NCBI GenBank assembly: GCA_021780215.1
Contig: JAJXZD010000026.1
Location: forward strand, 1 to 42,649
Direction: 5' to 3'
Source: Acidobacteriota bacterium
GTDB taxonomy: Bacteria > Acidobacteriota > Terriglobia > Acidiferrales > UBA7541
DNA length: 42,649 bases
Within the stretch, counting starts at the first letter, position 1. Every line of letters begins with the position of its first letter. The notes beneath the pieces were generated by a model. That model was not told the DNA's origin. It searched no databases and worked only from the letters and a program-made list of their open reading frames with translations. This document shows, piece after piece, positions 7,334 to 16,234 of this stretch. A program made the position numbers and the translations under genes.

Positions 7334-8863
7334 GTGAAGCGCACGCCAGCCAACGCGGACAGGCGCATGGACGACTGGGGCAAAATCGAGCGCGCGCTGC
7401 AAGCTCTGGCAGCATCCGGGAGCGCGGAGGTCCGCGAGGACGGCGAGTGGCTGGGCGAACTGCCCGCCTTGCGCTATGAGATGCGCGCGCACGGGCAGGA
7501 CTCGCTCGTCCATCTCTGGTCGGCCGAGCGCAATGTGACCCGGCGGCTTCTGCGCGTGCGCGAACACACCGAGGATCGCATCGTGCTCGAAGTCCAGCGA
7601 TTCGGCCGGGCCAGGCCGGGACGCCTGGAATTTCGCCGCACGCGCCGGCCGCGCTCGGCCGTGCGCGCTTCCCGCGAGGAATTCCGCGCACATTTCCGTC
7701 GCATCCTCCGCGAGCGATTCCCCGACGCCGAGGTCGATTCACTCACCGCGGCTCCGGATCTCGAACATTCATTCTCCGGAGCGTATCTCCGCGGACGCAT
7801 GAGGGAAGGCGCACGCGCGTGGGCCGTGATGGCCGCCGCGCCGGACGCCACGTCAGCCGCCGCCGACGGGATGCTGGGCATTGGAATTTTGTGGCTCGAT
7901 TGGACGCGGGGACAGACTGGAAAGCAGCCCATCCAGGGGCTGCGGCTGTTTTTTCCCGAAGGCGCCAGCCGCTCTGCACGGGAGCGCGTCGCTGCGCTCT
8001 CCTCCGGCGCGCGCACCGAGCTTTTCGAGTTTCGCGAGCCGGACGGACCGATGCGACGGATGGACCCGGCAGATGCAGGCAATCTGGAAAGCTGGCTTGT
8101 GCCGCGTGGCGCGGCGGAGTCCGCCGTACAGGCAGCGTGTGAGGCTGCTGCGCGTTTTTCCACTCTCGCCGGGGCAATGGCGGAGCCATCCTGCGCTATT
8201 CGCCTGCGGGCTGCGTCCCAGGCCAGCGAGGTGGTGTTTTCCTTCCGCGGGCTCGACTTTGCACGATCCTCGCGCGATGGCATCCGGTTCGGCCTGAGCG
8301 ACGCGCGCGAGAAGCTGACCGCCTCCACGGAACCGGCGCTTGACGCGCTGATCCGGAAGCTGGACCTCTATCGCAGCCCCTCGACCTCCGACACGAAGCA
8401 CCCTCTCTATCGCGCCGCGCCGGAGCGATGGATCGAAGCGCAGGTGCTCGACGACCCTGAACGGCTCGACGCCCATCTTGACCCGCGCCACATCTATCCG
8501 CGGGTTCCCGCGCTTACTCCGGGGGACAGCGGAGTCCCGGATCTGCTCGGGATGACCCGACAGGGGCGGCTGGTGGTCGTCGAGCTGAAAGCTTCGGAGG
8601 ACCTGCAGATGCCGCTGCAGACCATGGATTATTGGCTGCGAGTGCGACGGCATCAGCGCGATGGGGACTTTGAGAGAAACGGATACTTTCCCGGCATCAA
8701 GCTGGATCCCCGGCCACCGCTGGTTTGGCTGGCTGCTCCGGCGCTGCGTTTTCACCCGGCAACCGAAATTCTGCTGAAGTACCTGTCGCCTGAAATCGAG
8801 GTCACGAGAATCGGGCTGAACGAGAATTGGCGGCGGGGACTCAAGATTGTCTTCCGGCAATGA
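7334..8863 (+). CDS. Hypothetical protein with C-terminal PD-(D/E)XK nuclease-like motif
   Basis: I do not recognise this 509-aa protein as a named family. The C-terminal third has a convincing restriction-endonuclease-like core: G-V-P-D-L-L-G (Asp403), then a beta strand L-V-V-V-E-L-K (Glu417, Lys419), preceded by E-R-W-I-E-A-Q-V near residue 365. This spacing matches PD-(D/E)XK nucleases and is reminiscent of NucS-type C-terminal domains. The N-terminal 350 residues are Arg/Ala-rich and unassigned. GTG 7334 is used because it lies one base after the previous stop; ATG 7367 is an alternative. A DNA repair or DNA-processing role is inferred only. Confidence 0.6.
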   Translation: MKRTPANADRRMDDWGKIERALQALAASGSAEVREDGEWLGELPALRYEMRAHGQDSLVHLWSAERNVTRRLLRVREHTEDRIVLEVQRFGRARPGRLEFRRTRRPRSAVRASREEFRAHFRRILRERFPDAEVDSLTAAPDLEHSFSGAYLRGRMREGARAWAVMAAAPDATSAAADGMLGIGILWLDWTRGQTGKQPIQGLRLFFPEGASRSARERVAALSSGARTELFEFREPDGPMRRMDPADAGNLESWLVPRGAAESAVQAACEAAARFSTLAGAMAEPSCAIRLRAASQASEVVFSFRGLDFARSSRDGIRFGLSDAREKLTASTEPALDALIRKLDLYRSPSTSDTKHPLYRAAPERWIEAQVLDDPERLDAHLDPRHIYPRVPALTPGDSGVPDLLGMTRQGRLVVVELKASEDLQMPLQTMDYWLRVRRHQRDGDFERNGYFPGIKLDPRPPLVWLAAPALRFHPATEILLKYLSPEIEVTRIGLNENWRRGLKIVFRQ

Positions 8864-8932
8864 CGGACAACGCCGCAGAGCGCTCCCGAAGACGGCCCTT
8901 AGCGGAAGAAAAAGCAGCCCGAAAATTAGGAA

Positions 8933-8967
8933 GGGAAGCGCGCCGGTTTGAGCCGGACCCGCTTCCC
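8933..8967. terminator. Hairpin between convergent genes
   Basis: An inverted repeat with an 8-bp stem (8933-8940 with 8960-8967, GGGAAGCG/CGCTTCCC) and a possible inner CCGG/CCGG stem lies in the 168-bp gap between the nuclease-like gene and the HNH gene, which converge. There is no T-run on either side, so a terminator role is tentative. The rest of the gap shows no gene. Confidence 0.35.
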
Positions 8968-9031
8968 CGGGGTGTGTCCTAGAAGTGTTTGATTGATTCG
9001 ACGCAGGGATGCTGCCTGGGGTTGCCTGAGC

Positions 9032-9655
9032 CTAATAAAAAAGGTATTTGCGCCACTTTTCGTCCCGGTGGCCCATCAGGCGCATTAACTGCCGTGAAGT
9101 GTGCAGGGTAAAGGGCCGGGGGCGCCGTTGCAGCTTCAACCCAGCCTCCTCGGGTGTACGGTCACCCTTGTGGTTATTGCAGGAATAGCAGCAGGCTACC
9201 AGGTTCTCCCAGGAGGATCGCCCGCCCCGCGAGCGCGGCATCACGTGGTCGAGGGTCAGCTCCGATGCGGGAAACGCTTGGCCACAAAACTGGCAGGTAT
9301 TGCGGTCGCGTAACAGGATGTTCTTGCGCGAAAGTGCCCGGCTCTGCTGCGGGATGTGCCGATAGGCCACCAGCCGGATGACGGAGGGTACCAAGACCGA
9401 CTTCGAGGTGGAGTGAACCTCCGCGTGATGGCTCTCTTCAGCCTGAGCCACTCCCTTCAGCACCAGGACCAAGGCACGGCGCACAGCCGTCACGTTGATC
9501 GGCTCAAACGTGGCGTTCAAGACCAGCACGGGGGCCTGCATGAGGGAGGGACGGCTCTGCGGGGCAGACGGCTTTAGCTGTACAGGATCGCCCACGACCC
9601 TGCCCAGGCCTAGGTTGGGCCGGGGGCGTAAGCCGCTTTTGGTACCATTCTCCAT
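9032..9655 (-). CDS. HNH endonuclease
   Basis: This 207-aa protein carries a Cys4-type HNH domain in its second half: C-Q-F-C-G near residue 137, the core [13 protein letters not shown] with the catalytic His, W[11 protein letters not shown], and N-x-K-G-D-R-T-P-E-E. The segment [13 protein letters not shown] before it is typical of a widespread bacterial HNH subfamily whose role is not established. The frame is open further upstream into comF, but ATG 9655 avoids a 3' overlap; ATG 9541, directly before the conserved block, is an alternative. It lies 41 bp downstream of comF. Confidence 0.82.
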   Translation of the reverse strand: MENGTKSGLRPRPNLGLGRVVGDPVQLKPSAPQSRPSLMQAPVLVLNATFEPINVTAVRRALVLVLKGVAQAEESHHAEVHSTSKSVLVPSVIRLVAYRHIPQQSRALSRKNILLRDRNTCQFCGQAFPASELTLDHVMPRSRGGRSSWENLVACCYSCNNHKGDRTPEEAGLKLQRRPRPFTLHTSRQLMRLMGHRDEKWRKYLFY

Positions 9656-9696
9656 AGGAAGCAGTCGCTGAACGAACCTTGCCGTTCCCGTATATC

Positions 9697-10512
9697 TTAT
9701 CGATGCAACTCGTTTCGGCCGGGTTTGCTTGTCAGGGCCTTCGGAGCCTTGGCAACGAGACCCGAATCCCCAGGCCAAAAGCGAACGCGCGCCACGGTGA
9801 GACCTAGCACGGCGGACGCCCCGGCTCTCTTCAGTGCCCGGGAGCAGGCATCCAGCGTCGCTCCGGTCGTCATTACATCATCTACCAGCAGGATGCGCTG
9901 GTTGTCAACTTCCCGCCCTGCCCGCGTAGCGTAGGCGCCACGCACCGACGTCCAGCGCTCGCTCCGGGAAAGCAGCAGCCGGGAGGGGCGCGGTTTCGTG
10001 CGGACGAGCAGGCGAGGCTCGCAGGAAAGGTTCAAAAGCCTGGCCAGCGGGCGAGCAATCGCTTCGGCCTGGTTGAAGCGGCGTTCGCGCTGCCGGGCGG
10101 GGTGGAGGGGGACGGGAACGACGGCGTCAGCGCGCCATTCGCCGGCCTCTCGCTGGACAATTTCCGCCAAGCGAGCGGCAAACCAGTCGCCCAGGCGCGT
10201 CACCTGATCGTATTTCAGCAGGAGAATCGCCTCGGATAGCGTCTCGTTATAGGCCGCGAAGCTGCGGGCGCGCTCGAAGGCATACACGTCCGCCCGGCAC
10301 AGGCGGCAAAGCGGCTGCGTGGAGTGCGCGGCAGCTGGCTCGAATGGCCGACCGCAGCCCTCGCACATCGGCGCGCCAATTCGGTCAAACCCGCCAAGAC
10401 AGGCATCACAAATGGGGAGGCGGCTGGCGCGAAAAAGCACCTCCCCGCAGATGCGGCAAGGAGCCGGAAGGAGCACCGAGACCAGGGCGTCAAGAGCGGA
10501 TCGAATGTTCAC
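9697..10512 (-). CDS. comF: ComF-family phosphoribosyltransferase-like protein
   Basis: This 271-aa protein resembles ComF, a cytoplasmic protein needed for DNA uptake in naturally competent bacteria. An N-terminal zinc-binding region contains C-R-I-C-G, C-x-x-C, C-E-G-C-G and C-R-L-C pairs (residues about 18-73). The phosphoribosyltransferase half has V-V-P-V-P-L-H-P-x-R, R-x-F-N-Q-A near 145, and the PRPP loop [13 protein letters not shown] near 210. It sits between the DksA-like gene and the HNH gene on the same strand. Competence itself cannot be inferred, since ComF homologues are common in non-competent species. Confidence 0.92.
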   Translation of the reverse strand: MNIRSALDALVSVLLPAPCRICGEVLFRASRLPICDACLGGFDRIGAPMCEGCGRPFEPAAAHSTQPLCRLCRADVYAFERARSFAAYNETLSEAILLLKYDQVTRLGDWFAARLAEIVQREAGEWRADAVVPVPLHPARQRERRFNQAEAIARPLARLLNLSCEPRLLVRTKPRPSRLLLSRSERWTSVRGAYATRAGREVDNQRILLVDDVMTTGATLDACSRALKRAGASAVLGLTVARVRFWPGDSGLVAKAPKALTSKPGRNELHR

Positions 10513-10630
10513 GGACGCGCGGGCAACCGATTGGTCCGGTCAGAAGCTACTCCAAAACCGCCGGCGAAAAAAGAGAAACGCGATGGAGCCCGGCCCCAAG
10601 CGGGTCAAGCCGCGCGGACGGGGACAGAGC

Positions 10631-10984
10631 CTAGAGCTGCCCTCGCTCGTTCTTCTCTTGGCAGCCGATGCAGTAGCGCGTCCAGGGCACGGCCTCGAGG
10701 CGCTTCTGCTGAAGTTCTTCGTGGCAGGAAATGCACTCGCCAAAGGTATTTTCGCGGATGCGCGCGAGCGCGTCGTCCACCAGTTGCAACAGAGCCCGAT
10801 CATTGTGCGTTTGGCCGAACAGGAACTCCTTGGTGTAGGAGTTGGCAGCCTTGTCCGCCAGGTCCACGGTCGGATCTTCGTCGGCTGCACGGCCCTCTTG
10901 CTCGGTCCTAGCGATGCCGCGCAGCAATTCCTCCCGCCGGGCGACCAATTTCTTTTTGTAATACTCGAGCCGCTTCTTATCCAT
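10631..10984 (-). CDS. dksA: DksA/TraR-type C4 zinc-finger regulator
   Basis: This 117-aa protein resembles DksA, which binds the RNA polymerase secondary channel and works with ppGpp. A basic N-terminal helix (D-K-K-R-L-E-Y-Y-K-K-K-L) leads to a coiled-coil tip with D-P-T-V-D-L-A-D-K-A, comparable to the acidic tip of E. coli DksA. The zinc finger follows as C-I-S-C then 17 residues later C-I-G-C. ATG 10984 is chosen because it lies about 40 bp from the predicted transcription start; the longer frame would begin upstream of the promoter -10 box. ComF follows 118 bp downstream. Confidence 0.88.
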   Translation of the reverse strand: MDKKRLEYYKKKLVARREELLRGIARTEQEGRAADEDPTVDLADKAANSYTKEFLFGQTHNDRALLQLVDDALARIRENTFGECISCHEELQQKRLEAVPWTRYCIGCQEKNERGQL

Positions 10985-11030
10985 AAGTTGACATCCCATA
11001 GCGGGGCTCTCACCCCACTCAAATCGGACG

Positions 11031-11059
11031 ATTGTAAAGGGTATGTGCCCCGCTGTCAA
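11031..11059 (-). promoter_or_regulatory. Strong sigma70-type promoter for the dksA-like gene
   Basis: On the minus strand TTGACA (11054-11059) is separated by exactly 17 bp from TACAAT (11031-11036). Transcription would start near 11024, leaving a 5' leader of about 40 nt. This is among the closest matches to consensus in the window. Confidence 0.75.
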
Positions 11060-11187
11060 ACCAACCTCTCTGCTGGAAGAGCCTGCTCACATCGCATCCC
11101 CTGGCGAGGCTGATGTGCCTGTGTCTGGGAATTGAGGAGGGCAGCGGGCTGACAACGACCGGGCAGAGGCACCGCACGAGGCCAAAG

Positions 11188-12933
11188 CTATGTATTCTTG
11201 ACCGCCCCTGAATTAAAGGCCGAAAGAATATCGGTCTTGGTGACAATTCCTTCGAGCCGTCCTTCCTCCGACGCAACAATCAGCATGTGCTGGCCATGCG
11301 GCGCCATCAATAAACGCAAAGCATCTTGCAGTTCGCAATCCGGCGCCACAAGTTCTATCCCGCGATCCATGATCTCGCGCACCGTCACGGCATCCCACTT
11401 TTCCGACAGAACCTTGCTCAGCAGGACCATTGAAATCGTTCCCACGACGCGGGAATTTTCCACCACCGGGTACACGCTGTGCGCCATCCGCGCGCGGACG
11501 TGATCGACGAATTCATTGAGATTCCATTTCGCATCCGCGGAGATCACGTGCCTTTGCATCGCGTCGCGCACGACGAATTTCGAGAGTTCGGCAATTCTCA
11601 CGTCTTCATGCAGGCGCTGGTCGCCCGACATCGAGGCCTCGCCCGATACGGCGTAAGCCACTGCGGCGCCAATCAGCGTGGGAACGATGTACGCATGCCC
11701 CCCGGTCGCTTCCGCTACGAACACGACCGCCGTCAACGGCGCCTTATATCCACCCGCGATGAATGCCGCCATTCCCACCGCGGCGAACAGGTCCACCGAC
11801 GGGCTGTGCGCAACCGACCGCGCGAAAGCCGCGCCGAACGAACTCCCGGCCAAAAACAGAGGCACGAAGGCGGCGCTCACTCCCCCCACGCCAAGGGAAA
11901 ACAGCGTTGCCGCCAGCTTCATTCCGCCAAAGGCGACCAATTCCACCGAGCTGTGCGCCTGCTGCAAAATCAGGGGAACTGCTTCATAATTCGGGCCAAT
12001 CGGAATCAAATTCCCCCGGAACAGGCTCACGAAAAGCAAGCCGCACGCGCCGGTCAAAAATCCTCCTGCCGCCATCTTGACCCAGTGCGGCGCCCTGGCC
12101 TGAATGGAAAACCGCCGCGCGTGCCGGAAGGTAATGTCGAATACCATCGCGACCACCCCGCAAATCGCTCCCAAAAGCGCGGACCACAGCAAATCTTTCC
12201 CGGTGTATTGCGTCCCGCCGTCGAAATCGAAGATAGGCCGCGCCCCCACAAACGCCGCCATCATGGCGAACGAAGTCACGGAAGCAATCAGCGACGGCAG
12301 CAACGCTTCGTGCGCCAAATCATCTTTGTAAGGCATTTCCAGCGCGAACACAATTCCCGTCAGAGGTGCGCGAAACACCGCGGACATCCCGGCCGCCGCT
12401 CCGCTGATCAGCATGATGCGCCGGTCGCGCGGCTCCGCCCCCAATCTCCGCACCTTAGCCCACAGCCACGATCCCACCGCCCCTCCGCCGTAAATGCTGG
12501 GCCCCTCCAGCGCCGCGCTGCCGCCCATTCCGACCGTAGCGATGGCCGCCAGCAGCTTGGGCACAAACGGCCGCATCTCGACCCGGCCTTGATGTTCGTG
12601 ATAGGAGCGGACGATTTCTTCGGTGGAGTGAACGTCCGGATCGGGGGCAAGGTACTGCATCAGCAACCCGGCGGCCACGAAGCCGATGAGCAAGCCGGGA
12701 ACTATGGCCGCCGGGTGCAACAGGTAATACCGCAAAATCGGCGGCCACATCCACTCCAGAATCACTTTCATCAGCACGATGATCAGCAACCCTGTCGCGA
12801 TGCCCATAATCGGCGCGATGATCAGCCATTTGTGCAGGTCGCGCGAATAGGCCTCTCCCAGATCCTCGCGCACAAGCGCCGTGTACCGGCGCAACCTTGG
12901 GAATCTGCCGCTCTCAGTTCTCATCAATCTCAT
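11188..12933 (-). CDS. ClC-type anion channel/antiporter with two CBS domains
   Basis: This 581-aa protein is a ClC-family chloride channel or Cl-/H+ antiporter. The membrane part (about residues 35-435) includes the G-S-A-A-L-E-G-P filter loop with the gating Glu143 and G-V-G-G-V-S-A-A-F-V-P. A tandem CBS regulatory domain occupies about 455-575. Two differences from E. coli ClC stand out: the G-S-G-I-P serine motif is replaced by D-P-D-V-H-S-T-E-E near 100, and the position of the internal proton glutamate appears to be Met200 (F-A-L-E-M-P). It starts 61 bp downstream of the MarR gene and may be co-transcribed with it. Confidence 0.92.
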   Translation of the reverse strand: MRLMRTESGRFPRLRRYTALVREDLGEAYSRDLHKWLIIAPIMGIATGLLIIVLMKVILEWMWPPILRYYLLHPAAIVPGLLIGFVAAGLLMQYLAPDPDVHSTEEIVRSYHEHQGRVEMRPFVPKLLAAIATVGMGGSAALEGPSIYGGGAVGSWLWAKVRRLGAEPRDRRIMLISGAAAGMSAVFRAPLTGIVFALEMPYKDDLAHEALLPSLIASVTSFAMMAAFVGARPIFDFDGGTQYTGKDLLWSALLGAICGVVAMVFDITFRHARRFSIQARAPHWVKMAAGGFLTGACGLLFVSLFRGNLIPIGPNYEAVPLILQQAHSSVELVAFGGMKLAATLFSLGVGGVSAAFVPLFLAGSSFGAAFARSVAHSPSVDLFAAVGMAAFIAGGYKAPLTAVVFVAEATGGHAYIVPTLIGAAVAYAVSGEASMSGDQRLHEDVRIAELSKFVVRDAMQRHVISADAKWNLNEFVDHVRARMAHSVYPVVENSRVVGTISMVLLSKVLSEKWDAVTVREIMDRGIELVAPDCELQDALRLLMAPHGQHMLIVASEEGRLEGIVTKTDILSAFNSGAVKNT

Positions 12934-12994
12934 GAAGTCCTGTCAGCCACGCTCATGCGCATCGTAGCGGCTGCGCTTCGCGCCCGCGGGATTC

Positions 12995-13432
12995 TTAATC
13001 CAGCTGAAGAATCGTCGCCGCCTCGCGCTGGCCCTGAATTCCTTGCAGTTCCTTTCGATGTAGCGTCGACAGCCTCGCCAAAATCGCTCGCCCTCGCGGC
13101 GTCAACTCCACGCACACCACCCGCCGGTCATGGACGCTCGCCTTTTTGCGCACCAGCCCGGCCCGCGACGCCCGGCTGACCAGCTCTACGACGGCGTTAT
13201 GGCGCTCCTGCAGGAATTCGGCCAGTTCGGTGATATTGGCCGAGCCGCGGCCGGTGAATCCCGCCACGCCGAGCATCAGCTGATGCTGCTGGGGAGTGAC
13301 GCCCGCTCCGCGGGCCGCTCTCTCGCTAAAGCACAGGAATTTGCGGAGCTGATATCGAAAGTGCGCCAGCTCCCGGATCACACGGGATCTCCCGGATCGG
13401 CCTTCCCGGCGTTTTTGACGTGTCGTTCTCAT
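12995..13432 (-). CDS. MarR-family transcriptional regulator
   Basis: This 145-aa protein has the winged-helix MarR fold. The recognition region reads A-N-I-T-E-L-A-E-F-L-Q-E-R-H-N-A-V-V-E-L-V-S-R near residues 65-87. The wing is G-L-V-R-K-K-A-S-V-H-D-R-R-V-V-C-V-E-L-T-P-R-G, with the family D-x-R motif. GAAGG lies 6 nt before ATG 13432, a clear ribosome site. The ClC gene follows on the same strand, making it a possible target, and autoregulation is common in the family. The ligand is unknown. Confidence 0.9.
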   Translation of the reverse strand: MRTTRQKRREGRSGRSRVIRELAHFRYQLRKFLCFSERAARGAGVTPQQHQLMLGVAGFTGRGSANITELAEFLQERHNAVVELVSRASRAGLVRKKASVHDRRVVCVELTPRGRAILARLSTLHRKELQGIQGQREAATILQLD

Positions 13433-13557
13433 TGCGTACCTTCATTTATACCACGACACGATATATGTGCGCACGCGGCACAACAGAGAGGCGCGCCCGC
13501 TCGCACGGGCGCCGCAGGACAATCGAAACAGCGGAGAATCGGTGCGGCCCGACCGGT

Positions 13558-14517
13558 TCAGACCGCTTCCCGGCGGCCCGCTCGAAAGAGAAAATGCACG
13601 GCCACGGCGGCAAGTGCGAGGATGACAAAAACCAGCCAGCTGCCTTCCGGGCCCACCGTCCCGCCGGTGAGCCACGCCGGACCATGAAACGCCGAGTGCA
13701 TCAGCTGGCCGCTCGCCGCCATGCCGCTGTCCGGCACCGAGTAGAAAAACGTCTCGCCCCAATCCCAGGCGGCGTGCATGCCGATCGCGAACCAGAGATT
13801 GCCGGTGCGGCGCAGGGTGAAAACCGCAAGCAGGCCGAAGGTGCCCGTCATCAGCGCCCCCAGCTTGGCTTCGCCGGGATTGCCGAGATGCACGCCCCCA
13901 AAAGCGAAGGCCCAGACGATCGCGGACGGCCAGAAGCCGATCCCGGAAGCCAGCGTGGCCTGCAAGTATCCCCGGAAAGAGAACTCCTCGAAAATTCCCA
14001 CCAGGAAGAATCCGAGCAGGTAGAGCAGCCCGTAGCGCGCGATCGCAGCGCCGCCGAGCGCAAGACCGGCGATTGAAAATCCATGCAGCGCGGCGATCCA
14101 TCCCAGCAGCGCGCTGATCATCGCGAATCCAAAAATCCAGCCTTGCCAGAAGCGCTTGCCAAAAGCCAGGGCTGGCGGCATGCCGTATTCGGCGAATGGA
14201 TGCTTGTCAATGCGCGTCATCACCAGCGCCGCGAGCACCACGGCCAACGCTTGAAGGCCCTCCGTGAGGATCAGAATTCCCGGAGTGAGTATTCCTAACT
14301 GCGCCTGATGCAAGGCGCGCGCGGCGGGAGTGAAGCGAAACAACAGCCTGCTCCCGGCGGTGAACAGCATGATTAAAAGAATGCCTAGAAACAACCGCCA
14401 TCCCGCTCGCAGGCCGCCGGAACCGAAGAACACGCGGCTCATTCCATGCGGCCGCCGTGGGCTGCCGGGCTCCTCGCTTGCCGGGCCGGATGGGACAAGA
14501 GTTGGATCGGAGCTCAT
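13558..14517 (-). CDS. CPBP-family intramembrane metalloprotease
   Basis: This 319-aa polytopic protein has the CPBP (CAAX protease and bacteriocin-processing) motifs: E-E-F-S-F-R-G-Y-L near residue 180 (E-E-x-x-x-R), G-G-V-H-L-G-N near 212 with the conserved His, and H-A-A-W-D-W near 255 (H-x-x-x-D/N). There are about eight hydrophobic helices. Family members cleave prenylated proteins or peptides in the membrane, and some confer bacteriocin self-immunity; the substrate here is unknown. It is divergent from lpd across 295 bp. Confidence 0.88.
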   Translation of the reverse strand: MSSDPTLVPSGPASEEPGSPRRPHGMSRVFFGSGGLRAGWRLFLGILLIMLFTAGSRLLFRFTPAARALHQAQLGILTPGILILTEGLQALAVVLAALVMTRIDKHPFAEYGMPPALAFGKRFWQGWIFGFAMISALLGWIAALHGFSIAGLALGGAAIARYGLLYLLGFFLVGIFEEFSFRGYLQATLASGIGFWPSAIVWAFAFGGVHLGNPGEAKLGALMTGTFGLLAVFTLRRTGNLWFAIGMHAAWDWGETFFYSVPDSGMAASGQLMHSAFHGPAWLTGGTVGPEGSWLVFVILALAAVAVHFLFRAGRREAV

Positions 14518-14676
14518 GGCTCACCCCCTGTGCAGCGAATTCGCATTCCCCATGTAACGAACGAGCCCTCAGAAAATACGCCTGGTAGCCCCCACTGGAA
14601 AGCATTTTCTGTATTCCCTGGACGTCGCAGGCGCCTTCCGGTCTCGCGGCGTGCAACCCCAGCCCGGCGCCAGAGG

Positions 14677-14705
14677 TTGCGGCGGCGGATGACGGCTGCT
14701 AAAAT
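14677..14705 (+). promoter_or_regulatory. Extended -10 promoter for the pyruvate dehydrogenase operon
   Basis: TTGCGG (14677-14682) is followed after 17 bp by TAAAAT (14700-14705), with TGC immediately before it, making an extended -10 element. Transcription would start near 14712, leaving a leader of about 100 nt before lpd. The rest of the 295-bp divergent gap (14518-14812) shows no coding sequence. Confidence 0.6.
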
Positions 14706-14812
14706 CCGGTCCTTGCGCACCCGAAGCAGCCACTTTCATCATTACGTCTTTCCATGCATAAACTCGCCCGGCTCGCCGGAACCGGAATCGGATACGGAAA
14801 AGGGGAACAGGC

Positions 14813-16210
14813 GTGGCTAAATACGATCTTGTGATTATCGGAAGCGGGCCGGGAGGATACGTCGCGGCGATCCGCGCCGGGCAGTACGGCCTGAAGACAG
14901 CAGTGGTCGAGAAAGACCCCTATCTCGGCGGCACGTGCCTGCACGTCGGCTGTATCCCCACCAAGGTTTTCCTCCACCATGCCGACCTCTACGACTCCTT
15001 CCTGCACGCCGAGGAGTTCGGCTTCACGGTAAAGGACGTACAAATCAATTGGGCAGCCATGCTGGCGCGCAAGGACAAGATCGTCAAGAAACACGCGATG
15101 GGCATTGCCAGCCTCTTCAAAAAGAACAAAGTCGAAACGGTTCAAGGCTGGGGGCGCATCGCCGGCCCGGGGCGCGTCTCGGTCGAAAAGGACGGCAAGG
15201 TCACCGAGCTCGAAACCAACTACACGCTGCTGGCCACCGGCTCCGAGGCCCGCTCGCTTCCCGGTGTGGCGATCGACGGCCAGACAATCCTCACCAACCG
15301 CGAAATCCTGGCGCTGCCGGCGATTCCCAAGTCGCTGGTCATTGTGGGAGCGGGGGCCGTGGGTGTGGAGTTTGCCTCGATCTACCGGACCTTCGGCGCG
15401 GAGGTGACTCTGCTCGAAGCGCTGCCGCGTATCGTTCCACTCGAGGACGAGGAGATCTCCGCGGAGCTCTTGAAAAGCTTCAAGAAGAAGGATATTCGCG
15501 TTGAACTGGAAGCCGCCGTCGAATCGGTGAAGAAGGACGCGGGCGGTGCGACGGTCGCCTACAAGGACAAGTCCGGCAAATCGCAGTCCGTGACCGCCGA
15601 AAAGGTGCTTATCGCCGTCGGCCGGCGCCCGCTCACCGAGAACACCGGGATCGACAAGACACGCGCGAAAGTCGAGCGCGGCCATGTCCACGCCAACGCA
15701 TTTCTTGAGACAGCCGAGCCGCGCCTCTATGCCATCGGCGATATCGTCGCGGGACTTCCGCAACTGGCGCACGCCGCTTCGATGGAGGGCCTGATCGCCG
15801 TGGGCCGCATGGCCGGCAAGGACGTCCAGCCATTCGACCGCCGGCGATGCCCCGCCGCCACCTACTGCGAGCCGCAGATCGGCTCGATCGGTCTGACCGA
15901 GCAGCAGGCCCGCGACGCCGGCCACGCCGTGAAGACCGGAAAGTTTCCGTTTCTTGCCAACAGCAAGGCGACCATACTCGGCCATCACGACGGCTTCATC
16001 AAGGTCGTTGCGGATTCCAACTACGGCGAGATTCTCGGGGTCCACGCCATCGGGCCGCTGGCAACGGAGATCATCGCCGAGCCGGTCGCTGCGCTGGGCC
16101 TTGAGGCTACCCTCGACGACATGGCCGCCACCATCCACGCGCATCCTACCGTCTGGGAAGCGATGGGCGACGCCTTCAACGCCGTGCGTGGCCTGGCGAT
16201 CAATTACTAA
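14813..16210 (+). CDS. lpdA: Dihydrolipoyl dehydrogenase (E3)
   Basis: E3 reoxidises dihydrolipoamide on E2 and passes electrons through FAD to NAD+. The 465-aa chain has the FAD site G-S-G-P-G-G-Y near residues 10-16, the redox disulfide Cys42/Cys47 in G-T-C-L-H-V-G-C-I-P-T-K, the NAD site V-G-A-G-A-V-G-V-E-F near 180, a second FAD motif Y-A-I-G-D-I near 310, and the catalytic pair His444/Glu449 in H-A-H-P-T-V-W-E. The start is GTG with AGGGGAA upstream. It heads the operon with lipB, E1 and E2 and presumably serves that complex. Confidence 0.97.
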   Translation: MAKYDLVIIGSGPGGYVAAIRAGQYGLKTAVVEKDPYLGGTCLHVGCIPTKVFLHHADLYDSFLHAEEFGFTVKDVQINWAAMLARKDKIVKKHAMGIASLFKKNKVETVQGWGRIAGPGRVSVEKDGKVTELETNYTLLATGSEARSLPGVAIDGQTILTNREILALPAIPKSLVIVGAGAVGVEFASIYRTFGAEVTLLEALPRIVPLEDEEISAELLKSFKKKDIRVELEAAVESVKKDAGGATVAYKDKSGKSQSVTAEKVLIAVGRRPLTENTGIDKTRAKVERGHVHANAFLETAEPRLYAIGDIVAGLPQLAHAASMEGLIAVGRMAGKDVQPFDRRRCPAATYCEPQIGSIGLTEQQARDAGHAVKTGKFPFLANSKATILGHHDGFIKVVADSNYGEILGVHAIGPLATEIIAEPVAALGLEATLDDMAATIHAHPTVWEAMGDAFNAVRGLAINY

Positions 16211-16234
16211 ACTCGCGGCGCGGCGCAACCGCGG

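Noticed and set aside
10988-10993. Perfect TTGACA on the plus strand
   Set aside because: No -10 hexamer follows at 16-18 bp and there is no plus-strand gene downstream.
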